Shown: piece after piece, positions 47,437-58,578 of the stretch
How the letters are laid out: the number at the start of each line of letters is the position of its first letter
Numbering within the stretch: position 1 is the stretch's first letter
Program-made: the position numbers and the translations under genes
From: Rhododendron vialii
Lineage: Eukaryota > Streptophyta > Magnoliopsida > Ericales > Ericaceae
DNA length: 64,000 bases
Direction of reading: 5' to 3'
Assembly (NCBI RefSeq): GCF_030253575.1
Contig: NC_080559.1
Span: 26,748,501-26,812,500 of the forward strand
Notes under the pieces: model-generated
Database searches by the model: none
What the model was told of the DNA's origin: nothing
The model's input: the letters and a program-made list of their open reading frames with translations, nothing else

Positions 47437-48524
47437 TGTATACATTGCTTCGTTGATGAATTGTACACTTCTCGATATCTAAATTATTTTCGTGTTCCAT
47501 TTTTATATACTAATGTATGTATGGAGTGTTATACAAGAAAATCAGCTATACAATTTTGCCATTTCAAGTATTTTGATAATATGTTAGGAGTGTTTCCATT
47601 GAACTATATAGTTTGGTAATGGGCCCAGCGCCCGCACCTTGCGCGCAGTCATCTCACTAGTGTTTTTTTTTTTTGAATATCATCTCACTAGTGTTAACTA
47701 AAGCTGATTCCATTGGTTCGAATCTTAAGAAGTGAATGAATCTCGACGATTCCATCCTCCAACCACACCTAAGGAATTGAAAACATTTCGCTTTGGGCTT
47801 TCAGGACCAACTCCTCTCTCTGCACACGGTTTTTTAAAAAAAAAAAAATCTCTTATTATTCTCACTTCTATATTTATCTTCCTCCATTTATTACCTTAAT
47901 TTTTTTTCTTAAAATCCAAACCAAACAGAACCGAGCTTGTGTTTAACTGTGTGGACTCAAATGCACAAGATAATCGTACTACTTTCCTGTCTGTGCATGT
48001 AACATAATGGATTTATAAAGTAGAGCCGAATTTAATGTTCATGGCAGTCGTTGTTGTTGACCTTGGGAAGGCCTGATTCGATTTGGGTTGTTTTTGGACC
48101 TGTGAAGGCCTGATTCGAGTTGGATCACACTTTGCTAAGGTTAATATGGTAATTGGTGGAGTAAATATTTTCCATACGCACCCGATGTAACTTATACTCC
48201 TTTGCTTGATACATAGTGGAACTGTTGTGATGTTCTGTTTAGGAATCACGTAAAAATTTCCGTGTCTCGCGATCTTGTTTTTGTTCCTTGATTATTTTCG
48301 TGCGTTATGTGTTTAATGGTTTGATCGAATTCCCAACAGCTGCTCCTGTCTTAATACACGAGGTTGAATACATTATTGTATAGTAAATAGTTCAGAGTAC
48401 AGTAGACACGGGAACAAAGCTTTAAGAACAAAAAAAAAAAACATTATTGCCTTACTTTTAAATCATTACTTTAAAAAAAAAAAAAATTTTATTGCCTTGC
48501 CTTAATAGTTCTGTGTTACTGACT
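47437..48524. other. Intergenic DNA, no gene seen
   Basis: ATCTCACTAGTGTT is directly repeated at about 47650 and 47681. Part of a T-rich MITE-like repeat lies near 47840-47935. Confidence 0.45.
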
Positions 48525-48722
48525 TGTTTAGATGACATTTTGAAAAAAAAATATCAACTCAAAAAACACTCATTATTCTTACTTTTAATTATTAATCTTA
48601 TTTTTGTCTTCTCTTCAATCATTATTCTTATTTTTTTATTTACTCATTACCCCTATTTTCAATCATTATTCTATTTTCTCTCTCCATTCATTACCCAAAA
48701 ATCATCCAAACAAGCAGTAAAC
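48525..48722. mobile_element. MITE of the TTTGTTTGG family, inverted orientation
   Basis: Interior repeats CATTATTCTTA, CAATCATTATTCT and CTCATTACCC are the complement of the interior of 28664-28876. It ends CCAAACAAGCAG. Confidence 0.5.
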
Positions 48723-48974
48723 TTTTGTATTGAAGGGACGGGGAGAGATTAGTAAAAGCCAAACAAGTTGGGAAAACTCCGAGGGAAATGTCCTTTTTAG
48801 TCAAGTCCAATTGACATAAAGAGAAAAATCATACCCACTCAAACAGTATTGCTAATCACCAACAATCATAAAATTTCTCCCTTGATTCCTACTCCTATAT
48901 TGTTGCTATTTGCATCCTTATTAGTATTAGGGCCAACCAATATTATTATTTGATTGACATGACATCTGTTGAAT

Positions 48975-49172
48975 AATCTCGGGTTAGTCTGGTGGTCTTT
49001 GCCTGAGATTAATTTCGGGCTTTGCTCATTTTTAAGTTTTCAGGTTTAATTCTTTTTGTTAGCAATGCTCGGAGCTACCTCTATTCATGCGTAAATGTGT
49101 TAAAGGAATTAGTCTGACGTGTGTGCAAGTTAGCTCATGACATCCTGCTTAAAAAGAAATTAAAAAAAAAAA
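48975..49172 (+). mobile_element. SINE-like element, 198 bp
   Basis: Flanked by ACATCTGTTGAAT (48962-48974) and ACATATGTTGAAT (49173-49185), 12 of 13 matching. The head holds TTAGTCTGGTGGTC (A-box-like), then CAGGTTTAATTC (B-box-like) about 50 bp on. It ends in an A-rich tail. Confidence 0.65.
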
Positions 49173-49185
49173 ACATATGTTGAAT

Positions 49186-50671
49186 CGGTGACCTCGTGAT
49201 TTACAAAAGTGTGGTTCTTTCGGCCTGTTATCATGTTTTATGGTCTCTTTAATCTTTCAGATCAATCACAACTGGAGGATTAGTTTCAGCATGTGCTTTT
49301 GCTAATTCACACTTCTTTTGCAAATTAAAGGTGATTTATGCATGCAGCATTAGCACTAAGCACCACTAGTGTTAGTTTAAATTCTGCTTTGGTGTTAGTT
49401 TAAAGTTTAAATCTTTTCCATAAACAAGTTTTCCGATACATTTCTCCTCCCCTAATAAAATGCTATTTTGTCGTTCAAAAAAAATAAACTAGTTTTCCGG
49501 CTCCCGAAGAATGCTGTCGAGACAAAGGTGATTTATGCTTGTAACAGGGAATCGTAATAAATTTTGGTATTTTCGAAGTTTTTATTGAACAAAAAGTAAC
49601 AACAATCATCAAAGCCTAGTAAAACTTGTTGGGAGGTTAGCTTTATTCTTTGAATCAGACCTTTTAATAGGCTGCTATTAGATTGCATTGTTTCGTAAGA
49701 TAAATTGGTTCGATTTTGATCTTGTTCTTGGGTTCACCACAAATTGGAAGAAGCACATTGATGTAAGTGATGATTAAATGAACCAAGCTTGATTTTTATC
49801 ATGACTGAGATTTTAGAGAGATGCGAAAGCCTACAGGGTCGCTTTCCATTGAAATTCGTGTTCAAGTGATACTTCGCTTTTTTGTCTTATTTTCTTGGTT
49901 TGTTCGTCTCTTTTGAACGTCTAAGAAAATTCCATTAATCATAAAGATCAAATGATGAAATTATTGCACTAGGAAAAGAAATGCATTGAGAGATATATTC
50001 GATAGTACGACGTCTCTTCTACCTCCAAGCCACTCATAATACTTTGGTGAGTCATTTAATACTTAAGGAAAATTCTCTTCATCGAGGCAAGAGAATAAAC
50101 AACGCAAATGCCTGAGAATTGAACCGTTGAATTTGAGAGTGCGACTTTTTGGAAAAAAAAATAGTGACAAATTTTTCCTTCCACCCTCATATCGGATAAT
50201 TATTCACTTGGAGAGTACGAAAATAAATCCTAGAACGATGAAAATATTTTTGGCAAATGAATAAGAGATACTCCTATTATATATTCACCCAACTACTTAT
50301 TTTTAATTTAACTTCTCGTAAAGATGTCTTGTTTGAAAAGTACATAAGAAAGTGAGTAAACGCGTGAAGTGGGAAATAATGTACACTTAAAATTTTCTAA
50401 TAATAGTAGTAAATAGAAGTACTTAATACTAAATTAAGCCATGTGAAATTAATGAAGTTTGACCTCGTATATAAACGCCAGTTTTAAGATTAGATTTATA
50501 AAAAGAGGGGTCACGCCCCACATAGGAATAGCCCGGGCCCACCTTCACCTGCCACCTTTTTCACCTCGCCGTCGTGTCACTGCAACGTCTTTCCCACGCG
50601 CCTCCGTTTTTGAAAGCATTGTACGGTGCTATTTCAGTATCGCCGGAAGCGTGTAAGAGGAACCAAAATTT
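49186..50671. other. Intergenic DNA, no gene seen
   Basis: AT-rich. GTTAGTTTAAA is repeated near 49370 and 49395. A GC-richer stretch at 50500-50660 after TATAAAAAGAG has no convincing frame. Confidence 0.45.
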
Positions 50672-50880
50672 TGTAAAAGCGGGGGGTTGGATTCTAACAA
50701 CAGGATTTTGAAATTTCAAGATTTGTTTGGTTTAGATTTTAAGAGAGTTTTTTTTTTGTGTAGGAGAGAGATAAAAAGATAAATGAGATTAATAATTGAC
50801 GAAAAAATTTATGAGAGACCATAAATAGAGGGAGGAATTGAGTTTTAAAACCCAAAACGAACACATTCTTAAAGTATTTA
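50672..50880. repeat. Dispersed repeat of about 200 bp (inverted partner at 54040-54240)
   Basis: GATTTTGAAATTTCAAGATT, TTTTTTTGTGTAGGAGAGAG and CCCAAAACGAACACATTCTT occur in order here and as reverse complement at 54040-54240. Confidence 0.65.
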
Positions 50881-51350
50881 TATTGTGTTTGGATGAGTTT
50901 TTGAAAATTTTTTTATGAGAGTAATGATTGGAAGTAGAGGTAATGAGTAGAGAGAAAAAAAAAAGAATAATAATTAAAGATAGGGATAATGAGTAGAGGG
51001 GAATGACTTCGGTGTCCCCGGTCATTTTGGGGACACCGTAACTTTTGGCATAACAAAACTATTATGAGTATAACCAAAACATATCATGAGCATAACAGAA
51101 TCATAGCAAAGTATAACTTTTCTGTTATGCCCTGGTTGGGTTTGGTTATGCCTTGGTTGATTTTTTAGATATTCCTTGGTTATACCTTGTTTGGGTTTAG
51201 TTATGCTTGTAATGGGTTTTAGTTATGCTCATAATGGTGAAATTATGCCAAAAATTACGGTGTCACCAAAATAACCGGGGACACCATAACATCATTCCCT
51301 TGAAAGTAAGGATAATAAGTATTTTTTGAGTTGAAATTTTATTTTTCAAA
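50880..51350. mobile_element. TTTGTTTGG-family MITE split by a second MITE
   Basis: TGTGTTTGGATGAGTTTTTG and GTAATGATTGGAAGTAGAGG continue after the 302-bp insert as AAGTAAGGATAATAAGT and TTTTTGAGTTGAAATTTT. The insert is 50998-51299. Confidence 0.55.
50998..51299. mobile_element. MITE, 302 bp, GTGTCCCCGG inverted repeats
   Basis: Left end GGGAATGACTTCGGTGTCCC and right end ACACCATAACATCATTCCC are complementary over about 45 bp. The interior repeats GTTATGC and GGTTATGCC words. No clear target duplication, so the superfamily is open. Confidence 0.6.
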
Positions 51351-51411
51351 AAGGAAAACGAACAAGAAATTAAATGTTTAAATAACACCCGATATGAAAT
51401 AATAATTTTTA

Positions 51412-51648
51412 CTCACTCCGTCCGGATTTAATAGTCTTTTTTTTGGAGTTTGTGTCATTTTTCAATCGATTATATCTTTTAATTTAAAATGTTTTATGTG
51501 ATTTCGAAAACATTGTATTATAGAACTAATCGAGATTTATCAAACAAGATTCATATTCGATATGAAATTCATTACGGATTCAAAGATATAATCCGTTTTT
51601 TAGCTGGTTAGAATAGAACTAGGGACAATTAAATCCGGACGAAGGGAG
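51412..51648. mobile_element. Stowaway MITE
   Basis: CTCACTCCGTCCGGATTTAA left and TTAAATCCGGACGAAGGGAG right, with TA on both sides. Confidence 0.8.
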
Positions 51649-51709
51649 TAACAAGCAAAATAAACAACTAAAAAAAATCGAAACATAGCAAGGTCCGTGG
51701 CTCCCATAA

Positions 51710-51993
51710 GAGCATCTCCAACCCATACTCCATTTCTTCATTTTGGAGGAAAAACATTCTCCAACCCATCCTCTAAAACTCTTCTCCATTTTGGAGGATG
51801 AATCTTGATCCTCTAAATATAGATGATGAAGGAAAAAATAAATCTCCTCCAAATATGTGTTGGAGTTGAAAAATAGAGTGTTGGATTGGAGTTGAGATAA
51901 ATAATATAATCCTCTAAATCTACTTTTTAAATAAAATAGATTAATTTGATCTTCTCAAATAAAAATTTGGAGGGTGCTAGATTAGAGATGCTC
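51710..51993. mobile_element. Tourist-like (PIF/Harbinger) MITE
   Basis: GAGCATCTCCAACCCA left and GAGATGCTC right, with TAA on both sides (51707-51709 and 51994-51996). The interior repeats CTCCATTTTGGAGGA and CCTCTAAA. Confidence 0.75.
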
Positions 51994-51996
51994 TAA

Positions 51997-52555
51997 GCCC
52001 TCAAGTGCTCCGTCCCTGCTGAGTGTAAGCCGTTTGTCTAGCATTCTCCCAAAGTTCCCGCAACTTTGTCCCAAAAGACGCTCCGTTGAAGCGCGTGAAT
52101 AATTGTCAGAGCACGCGTGTGTCATTTCTGATCCGTGTCCACCAAACAATACAAAAATTTTGAAAAACACAGACAGAGAGAAGGAAAGCCGGAACTGTTA
52201 GTCCGGTTAGTTGACAGATTTGTTTCCCGCATAATTGATTAATGTTTGATTTTTGATGTCGGACTGTAGAAAGTGATTTCTTGTCAATCTTTTAATTTCG
52301 GCATGATTAGTCGAGCTACGCGTACGTTGATCCAGATATTCTTGGGAAAAAAAGTCAAGAGACAAGTGAGCGCACTAAACGCCAAAGGCCTAAAGCAGAA
52401 TTGATGATCTGGTGGTCTAGGGGCCCACCTCGAATTGCCCTAAGATTTGTTGTTCTTGCTTCTTCTGTTATTTGCAGTTGGGCCCCGCCTAGGTTCGCCT
52501 TTTCGGGCCCCATCCATCGCTCTCTCTCTCTCCAGCTGTTTCGATGGCCCCCCTC

Positions 52556-52593
<38 letters not shown>

Positions 52594-53330
52594 CTGGTCC
52601 TGTTTGATGGCTCCGCGATTGACTCGTTTATTATTGTTTTGAGATTTTCTAATCTTTGTTCGAACATGTAGACGATTTCCCCATCGTTCTCTCGAATTCT
52701 GGCATCGCCTGGCAGCGGTTTGACAATGCCTTATAAGAAAGTACTAAAATGTTGGCACAATTATCAGTATAAATTAGCAGAAACTACATAAATTGATTTT
52801 GGCACTCTAAAGTTTTGATAATCATGCTCTAACATTTGTCTTTTGGTATTCATGTTGTGTGTATTCTGAACGCTAAAGATGCATATTATAATGTGGTTAT
52901 CAAGAAGAGGTGTGTAAAATCAATCATGGTAGCTATTAGCAATATATACATCGGGTGTATTAGCTAATGGACTTGCTAAAATAATTTTTTGTGGAATATA
53001 GATATTATTTGATAGATTTCGATAAGATCTTGTGAGCGGTGCAAAAAAATTATAAAATATTTTCATAAATATATTACTTTTTAAGTTTGAAAATTGCAAA
53101 TAAGTTCTTATGTTTTAGGCCTCATTCCAATATTTTTTTAAGAAATAAGTACTTATTTTCAATTTTCAAGCTTAAAAATAATGTGCTTACAAAAATAAAC
53201 TTTCAATTTTTTTCCATCGTTTAAAAGATATTTTAAACAAGATACATATTACATATTTTTAGATTTCAATAAACTCATTATTTTTAAGCTTAAAAATTGC
53301 CAAAAATAAATACTTATTTGAAAATAAGTA
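51997..53330. other. Intergenic DNA, no gene seen
   Basis: Includes a CT microsatellite at 52558-52591 and an AT-rich stretch with repeated TTAAGCTTAAAAAT words (53080-53300). Confidence 0.5.
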
Positions 53331-53565
53331 CTCCCTCCGTTCCAAATTGGATGACAATTTTTGAAATCTGTGTCAATTTCAATTCCTTATATCTTTCAAT
53401 ATGAATCTCAAAAAATATGCAATATGGATCTTGTTTGATAATTCTCGATTAGTTCTATTATACAAAGTTTTCAAATTCGTGAAAAACATTATAGATTGAA
53501 AGATATAAGCAATAAAAAAATGGCACAAATTTCAAAAATTGTCATCCAATTTGGAACGGAGTGAG
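53331..53565. mobile_element. Stowaway MITE
   Basis: CTCCCTCCGTTCCAAATTGG left and CCAATTTGGAACGGAGTGAG right, TA on both sides. Arms are complementary for about 40 bp. Confidence 0.88.
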
Positions 53566-53649
53566 TACTTTTTTGAGATAAGGTCGCGTTCATCAGTTCA
53601 TGGATCAAGTTGCCTATTGGTCTTTGACTTGGGAATTTGAGAACCACAT

Positions 53650-53866
53650 GAAATAAGTGGTTGGCTTGGTTATCTTGGTTTGAGACTTGGGATTTGATTC
53701 CTTTTTAAAATTCAAGGCTCGATTCCTAGTAGCTCGTGGGACTATCTCACCTCACACGTAGGCGTATGAAAAGGATATCAGATGAGCCTTAGGGATTAGC
53801 CTTAGATGCACGGAAGTAATTGACCCAAGATACTCGCATTATCAAAAAAGGAAAAAGAAAAATTGA
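53650..53866 (+). mobile_element. Possible SINE, 217 bp
   Basis: Flanked by GAGAACCACAT (53639-53649) and GAGAACCTCAT (53867-53877), 10 of 11 matching. It holds GGCTCGATTCC (B-box-like) at about 53726 and ends in an A-rich tail. The A box is not clear. Confidence 0.45.
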
Positions 53867-53894
53867 GAGAACCTCATACAAATATCAACCACAC

Positions 53895-54040
53895 GAGGAA
53901 ATCAAAGACGGAGCCACTTGAGGGCCTATGGGGGCCACGGCCTCTGTGTTGTTTTGATTTTTTTTTAAAATTTAATACTATTATTTTTAGTTGTTTATTT
54001 AGTTTGTTAAGAATTATATTTCATATTAGGTGTTATTTAA
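53895..54040 (+). repeat. Truncated end of the GGCGGAGCC repeat family
   Basis: AAAGACGGAGCCACTTGAGG and the following GGGGGCCACGGCCTCTG resemble the left end of the hAT element at 63228. No second terminus is visible. Confidence 0.35.
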
Positions 54041-54240
54041 ATGCTTTAAAAATGTGTTCGTTTTGCAGTCTCAAAATTCAATTCCTCTCTTTGCTCATGG
54101 TCTCTCATAAGTTTTTTCTTCAATTATTAATCTCGTTTCTCTTTCTATCTCTCTCCTACGAAAAAAAACTCCCTCAAAATCTAAACTAAACAAATCTTGA
54201 AATTTCAAAACCTTGTTGTTATAGTCCGGCCCCCGCGTTT
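54040..54240. repeat. Dispersed repeat, inverted copy of 50672-50880
   Basis: AATGTGTTCGTTTTGCAGTC to CAAATCTTGAAATTTCAAAA is the reverse complement of the earlier copy. Confidence 0.65.
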
Positions 54241-55642
54241 TCATAATTATGGTTCCATCAGGAAATTATGACCAGCAATATCATGATATCAATCCAATTA
54301 TGCTACGTACATACATGAAAATACAAACACAACGCTAAACACAATCTCTCACGTACATGTGGACCGCATCGTATATTTGCACCATTACACTCCATTTTTG
54401 TAGTAAAAAAGGAGTTTACATCTATGCTTGGGAAGAGGTGAGGGACCAGGGAAGTAGTGGTAGTACCAAGTACCAACAAGTGTTTTAAACCTCCCACCAA
54501 TGTTTGGTCGGTCGAGTAACTGTTTTCCCACGAATCCGCAGTGAACGGAAATTTTTTCAGTGCTAAGCGGGTATCACGTGGTGCTCGCTCGGTGCATCCG
54601 AGCTATTTATTGTATTTTTAGACGGCTCAAATTTGGAGAAAGAAAATAGACGTACGACTACGATTCTCTCTTTTTGGTTCCTAGTAGGAGTAATAATCAC
54701 ATGCACGCACTGTGGACTTGATTCGTATCGCCAAAGGTCTAAAATATCTCACAGGGACTTCAAAGTCTTTCACCAACATGGCTATAGCACCGAAAAGTAA
54801 CCGACGTACTGCCACTGCCACTACTTCAATGGAACGTACGCGGTTGAGTGTAGACATTATGGCAGTGTTTTCTTCTGAATTTGATAATTGGATATCTGGG
54901 TGAACTTGCAAACTTAATTAATTTCGAAACCGTAAAGTTAATGATTAAGAAAATTTTTCGGTGGTCTCAAAGTTTGCAATGTTTAGCTTTCGTAAGATTC
55001 GGACATTCAATCTAACATACAGGGGCGGTCTCCAGAAGGTGCAAGGGGGACCCAAGATGCTACACAACTCTAAATACTCCTGGATATTATTCTAACTTTT
55101 GGGTTAATTAGAAAAAATACTACGAAATTTGTCGCTACAAGTCCTTTGATTGAATTTTTTTTTAGGTTGTATATATGTAAAACTAAACGGTGGCTACACA
55201 TATACGTAATATCATCTATTATTCGGGCTTCGCGAGTAATGATGTATTCTCTGAATTGTACAATTAGTCATACTATATTTTTTATATTGCTATGTAAAAG
55301 TTATGAAAAATGGTCCCTGCATCACAAGTTTGAGTCAAATTTGTTGCGGTGCTTTTCCCTTTGAGATGTATAGTACTCATTTTCTTCCAAAATGTATACT
55401 TCTGTATCCACTTTGGTGATTTCGTTGTTTGCAAGCTGAAAAATGTATCTCACAATATTCATTTTTGCTACTTTTTGGCGTACAATGAATTTATCTGATA
55501 TTAATATTTAAAATGAGATTTTGCTGTTAATTTATGAATACACGTGATTTGATCCCCCATATTAAGAATAACCTGCAAATTTTGTTGCAAATTATAAAAT
55601 GTTAAATTTAAATAAAAATAAATAATCATATCAATTGAGCTA
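54241..55642. other. Intergenic DNA, no gene seen
   Basis: 54546-54650 (TTTTTCAGTGCTAAGCGGGT onward) is a half copy of the foldback element at 60370-60592. 54910-55015 resembles 44110-44220 (GTGGTCTCAAAGTTTGCAAT), a dispersed repeat of unknown class. Confidence 0.5.
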
Positions 55643-55786
55643 CTCCCTCTGTCCATTTTCCCTTTGTCCAGTTTTAAGCGTTTACTACGGGTCTGCATGT
55701 CATTTTCAATGACTTATATCTCTTGACAAATATTATGTTTTATATTTTTAAAATTATTGTCTTATATAAATAATTGAGATCTATCG

Positions 55787-55818
<32 letters not shown>

Positions 55819-55874
55819 GTAATTGAAAATAACACGCAAAATCGTAGTCGATATTTAAAAAGGGACAGAGAGAG
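55643..55874. mobile_element. Stowaway MITE
   Basis: CTCCCTCTGTCCATTTT left and GGGACAGAGAGAG right, TA on both sides. Contains a TA microsatellite (55792-55818). Confidence 0.75.
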
Positions 55875-55997
55875 TATAAAATTATGATTAAGCTGTACCA
55901 AAATAGTTAAAAATTAACTTTACAAAATGTCACTACTACATTAATTTTACTTCTCTCAACTTTAAGTACTCCTATAAATTTACAGAGGTGCTAGAGG

Positions 55998-56340
55998 TAC
56001 AGCAAAAGTTGTACAAACAACTTACACAGATCCATTTTTGACCCGTTTCGGGTCTCACAAAAACGGGTCTCACAACAATGATCGGAGTCCCTCATTTTTT
56101 TCAAAATTTATTTTTTAGGGTATCTGTAAAAAATCATCTCAATCCGATATCGGTAATGGCGTTTACGAATCATCCAACTTTGCTTTAAAATTCGGCCCTT
56201 ACTGATATCGGATTGAGATAATTTTTTGCAGGGCCTTAAAAAATAAATTTAAATAAAATAAACAACTCCGATCATCTTTATAAAACCCAAAATGAGTCAA
56301 AAATAGATATGTGCAAACTGTTTGTACAGCTTTTGTTATA
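55998..56340. mobile_element. Foldback MITE, 343 bp
   Basis: TACAGCAAAAGTTGTACAAA left and TTTGTACAGCTTTTGTTATA right. Arms continue to be complementary through ATTTTTGACCC and GATCGGAGT, with an inner pair CTCAATCCGATATCGGTAA / CTGATATCGGATTGAG. Confidence 0.7.
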
Positions 56341-56513
56341 GTCATATCATTCTGATAAATTTATCCTGACAAAAGAAAAAATGTGGTGGTGAGAAAAGAA
56401 GGTGTGTGTAATCTGAAAATCCCAATAATACCCCCGAATCCATTTCCCGCTCTAAACATGAAAAAATAGTCTGAGAACATCTGTCAGATGACGAGAAGGA
56501 TATGATGATGGAG

Positions 56514-56727
56514 TTGAGTTTTGTTCACCCTTCATTTAAAAAAGTGAATATTTTTTTTTATTAGTTAAAATAATATGAATCTCATCATAAAGTGATGTCA
56601 TATTTACCAAAAAATATATTATACGATAAACATGACATCACTTCATAATGAAATTCACACTATTTTAATTAATAAAAAAATAATATAATGTTCATTCTTT
56701 TGTAAAGAAGGCGAATAAAATTGCACT
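56514..56727. mobile_element. Foldback MITE, about 214 bp
   Basis: Arms of about 85 bp (GTGAATATTTTTTTTTATTA, AAAGTGATGTCATATTTA and complements) surround a short loop near 56620. Exact ends uncertain. Confidence 0.65.
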
Positions 56728-56875
56728 CATGAAGCTCCTCCTCCTCTTGTGCAACGCTCTGAGTCCCTAGGCCCCGCCCCACAGCTAGACTTTAAGAATC
56801 TATCTGTCCTCCATTACCCGCAAATCAATGGCATCGGCTCCCCACTCCCCTACTCCACGTACATTTTGATTAGTA

Positions 56876-57113
56876 CTTCATACGTTCCATTTTTTTTTTC
56901 ATAGTTCTATTTCAACCAGATAAAAAATAAATTATAACTTTTTAATTAGTAATGGTATTTGTATGTAATATAGATTTTGTTTAATAGATCTCACTGAGCT
57001 CTTTTAAACGATATTTTAAAAATCACCTAAAAAATTATAAATTGCAAAATATAATCAATTAAAAAGTAACACAAACTCCAAAAAAAATGACTAAAGAAAA
57101 AGAACGGAGGGAG
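56876..57113. mobile_element. Stowaway MITE
   Basis: CTTCATACGTTCCATTTTTT left and AAAGAACGGAGGGAG right, TA on both sides. Confidence 0.7.
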
Positions 57114-57509
57114 TAGTAATAATAAAAAGCAGAATTGAAGAGATATTCGTAAAGAAACGAGAGTTTATGTGACATTTTCGCAATTAATTTTTTCTTTGAT
57201 CAGGCAATTAATAGATTAAAGTCCATATTTTCACCAATTTTTAGACAGATTGTTCTCATTGCATGCATTGACTAGAAATTAGTAAAGAGTATCATTTCGA
57301 GAAAATAACTTGACCAATGTCATTAAGCTTGTGATCCACTAGTATAGCGGAAACACACCCTTATAATTGGAGAGAACATTTATTTAAAAACCGTGCTAGA
57401 GAGAGAAGAGGTGGTTCTAAACAACTCTAAGCAAACAATGTTTGGCTAAATGCAAAGAACCATTTGTATAAGCAAAAAGTAAGTTTTTTGAACAAACAAA
57501 ACATAAAAA

Positions 57510-57897
57510 ACAATTAAGAGTGTTTCTACTAACTTAAAAGCTGTGTACTATAAATTTTTTGTTTATTCTTATTAAAAAAATACATTTATTAGTTCTACGC
57601 CAAACTTTTACATATTGTTGCTTCATTTCGACGAGACAAATAAAAAAATAAAATATTATGACTTTTACCCAATTTTTAAAGAAAAATCCAACAAAAAGTC
57701 TAAAAAATCATGAGTTTTTTCTTGGATAATTCGGAAAATACTTGCGTAAAAGTCATACTAAATTTTTAGTTTTTCGATTCTTCTCATCGAGATGAATTAA
57801 TACATAAAAGTTTGGCTCAAAACTAATAAACCAGAATTTTTTTAAATAAAGACTAAAAAAAATTGTTGTCCACAACTTTTTAGTTGACGGAAACACC
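57510..57897. mobile_element. Foldback MITE, about 390 bp
   Basis: AGTGTTTCTACTAACTTAAA left and AACTTTTTAGTTGACGGAAA then CACCC right. Arms also pair through TTTATTAGTT / AACTAATAAA and ACTTTTACCC / AAAAGT. Related AT-rich sequence lies inside 33970-34230. Confidence 0.55.
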
Positions 57898-57902
57898 CAA
57901 AC

Positions 57903-58076
57903 CTTGTTCGTTTAAGGGTTTTGAATTTTGGATTATAATCATTATCATATTTCTCTTTAATCATTACTTTTATTTTCTCTTTATTTTTTTCTAATCATTA
58001 CTCATATTTTCAATTATTACTTTATTCCTCTCTACACTAATTATCTATAAATTCAAAATCTCAAAACAAATGGGCT
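57903..58076. mobile_element. MITE of the TTTGTTTGG family
   Basis: CTTGTTCGTTTAAGGGTTTT left and AAAATCTCAAAACAAATGGG right. Interior of TAATCATTACT repeats. Confidence 0.5.
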
Positions 58077-58461
58077 CCCAAAGTTAATCCAAACAACCTT
58101 TATTCGACTCAAAGAGAATGATTTTCTTGAGTTTGATCTTTAATTGAGATGAAAGCACTAATGCAAAAGAGCCATACTATTCACAAGGAAAATTTACAGA
58201 GAATCACGTTAGGAAAAACGTGTTTGAGCTCATTCGAATTCAAAAGTAATATTTATCAGTGTCTGTTGAAGATGATTTTTTACAGGTTCTTATAAAATAA
58301 TATTTAAAAATTTATAAATATTTTTTTAGATTTTTGTAAAACTTAAAATGGACCCAAACGCATTTTTTTTTGCGTAATTTCCTGCAAATCTTTTTTCCAA
58401 TTAGAATTTCCGAAATAGAAAATAAGCCAAAAAGGCCCTAACGAGTTTTGCAAAGGGACCC

Positions 58462-58470
58462 TATATATAG
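58462..58470 (+). promoter_or_regulatory. Likely TATA box of the EXORDIUM-like gene
   Basis: TATATATAG lies about 115 bp upstream of the ATG. A pyrimidine-rich leader (CTCACTTCCCCCAACACCTC) follows. The 380 bp before it (58081-58460) show no other feature. Confidence 0.55.
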
Positions 58471-58578
58471 GTAGATATACCCTTTTTATATTGTGCGATT
58501 TATCTCCAACATCACTCTTTATTTAAAAAGCCTCACTTCCCCCAACACCTCCGACTCTCTTCTTCAGCTCCTGCCACA

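Noticed and set aside
47650..47700. Direct repeat ATCTCACTAGTGTT as a possible target duplication
   Set aside because: Only about 17 bp of T-rich sequence lies between the copies; slippage or a tiny tandem duplication is simpler.
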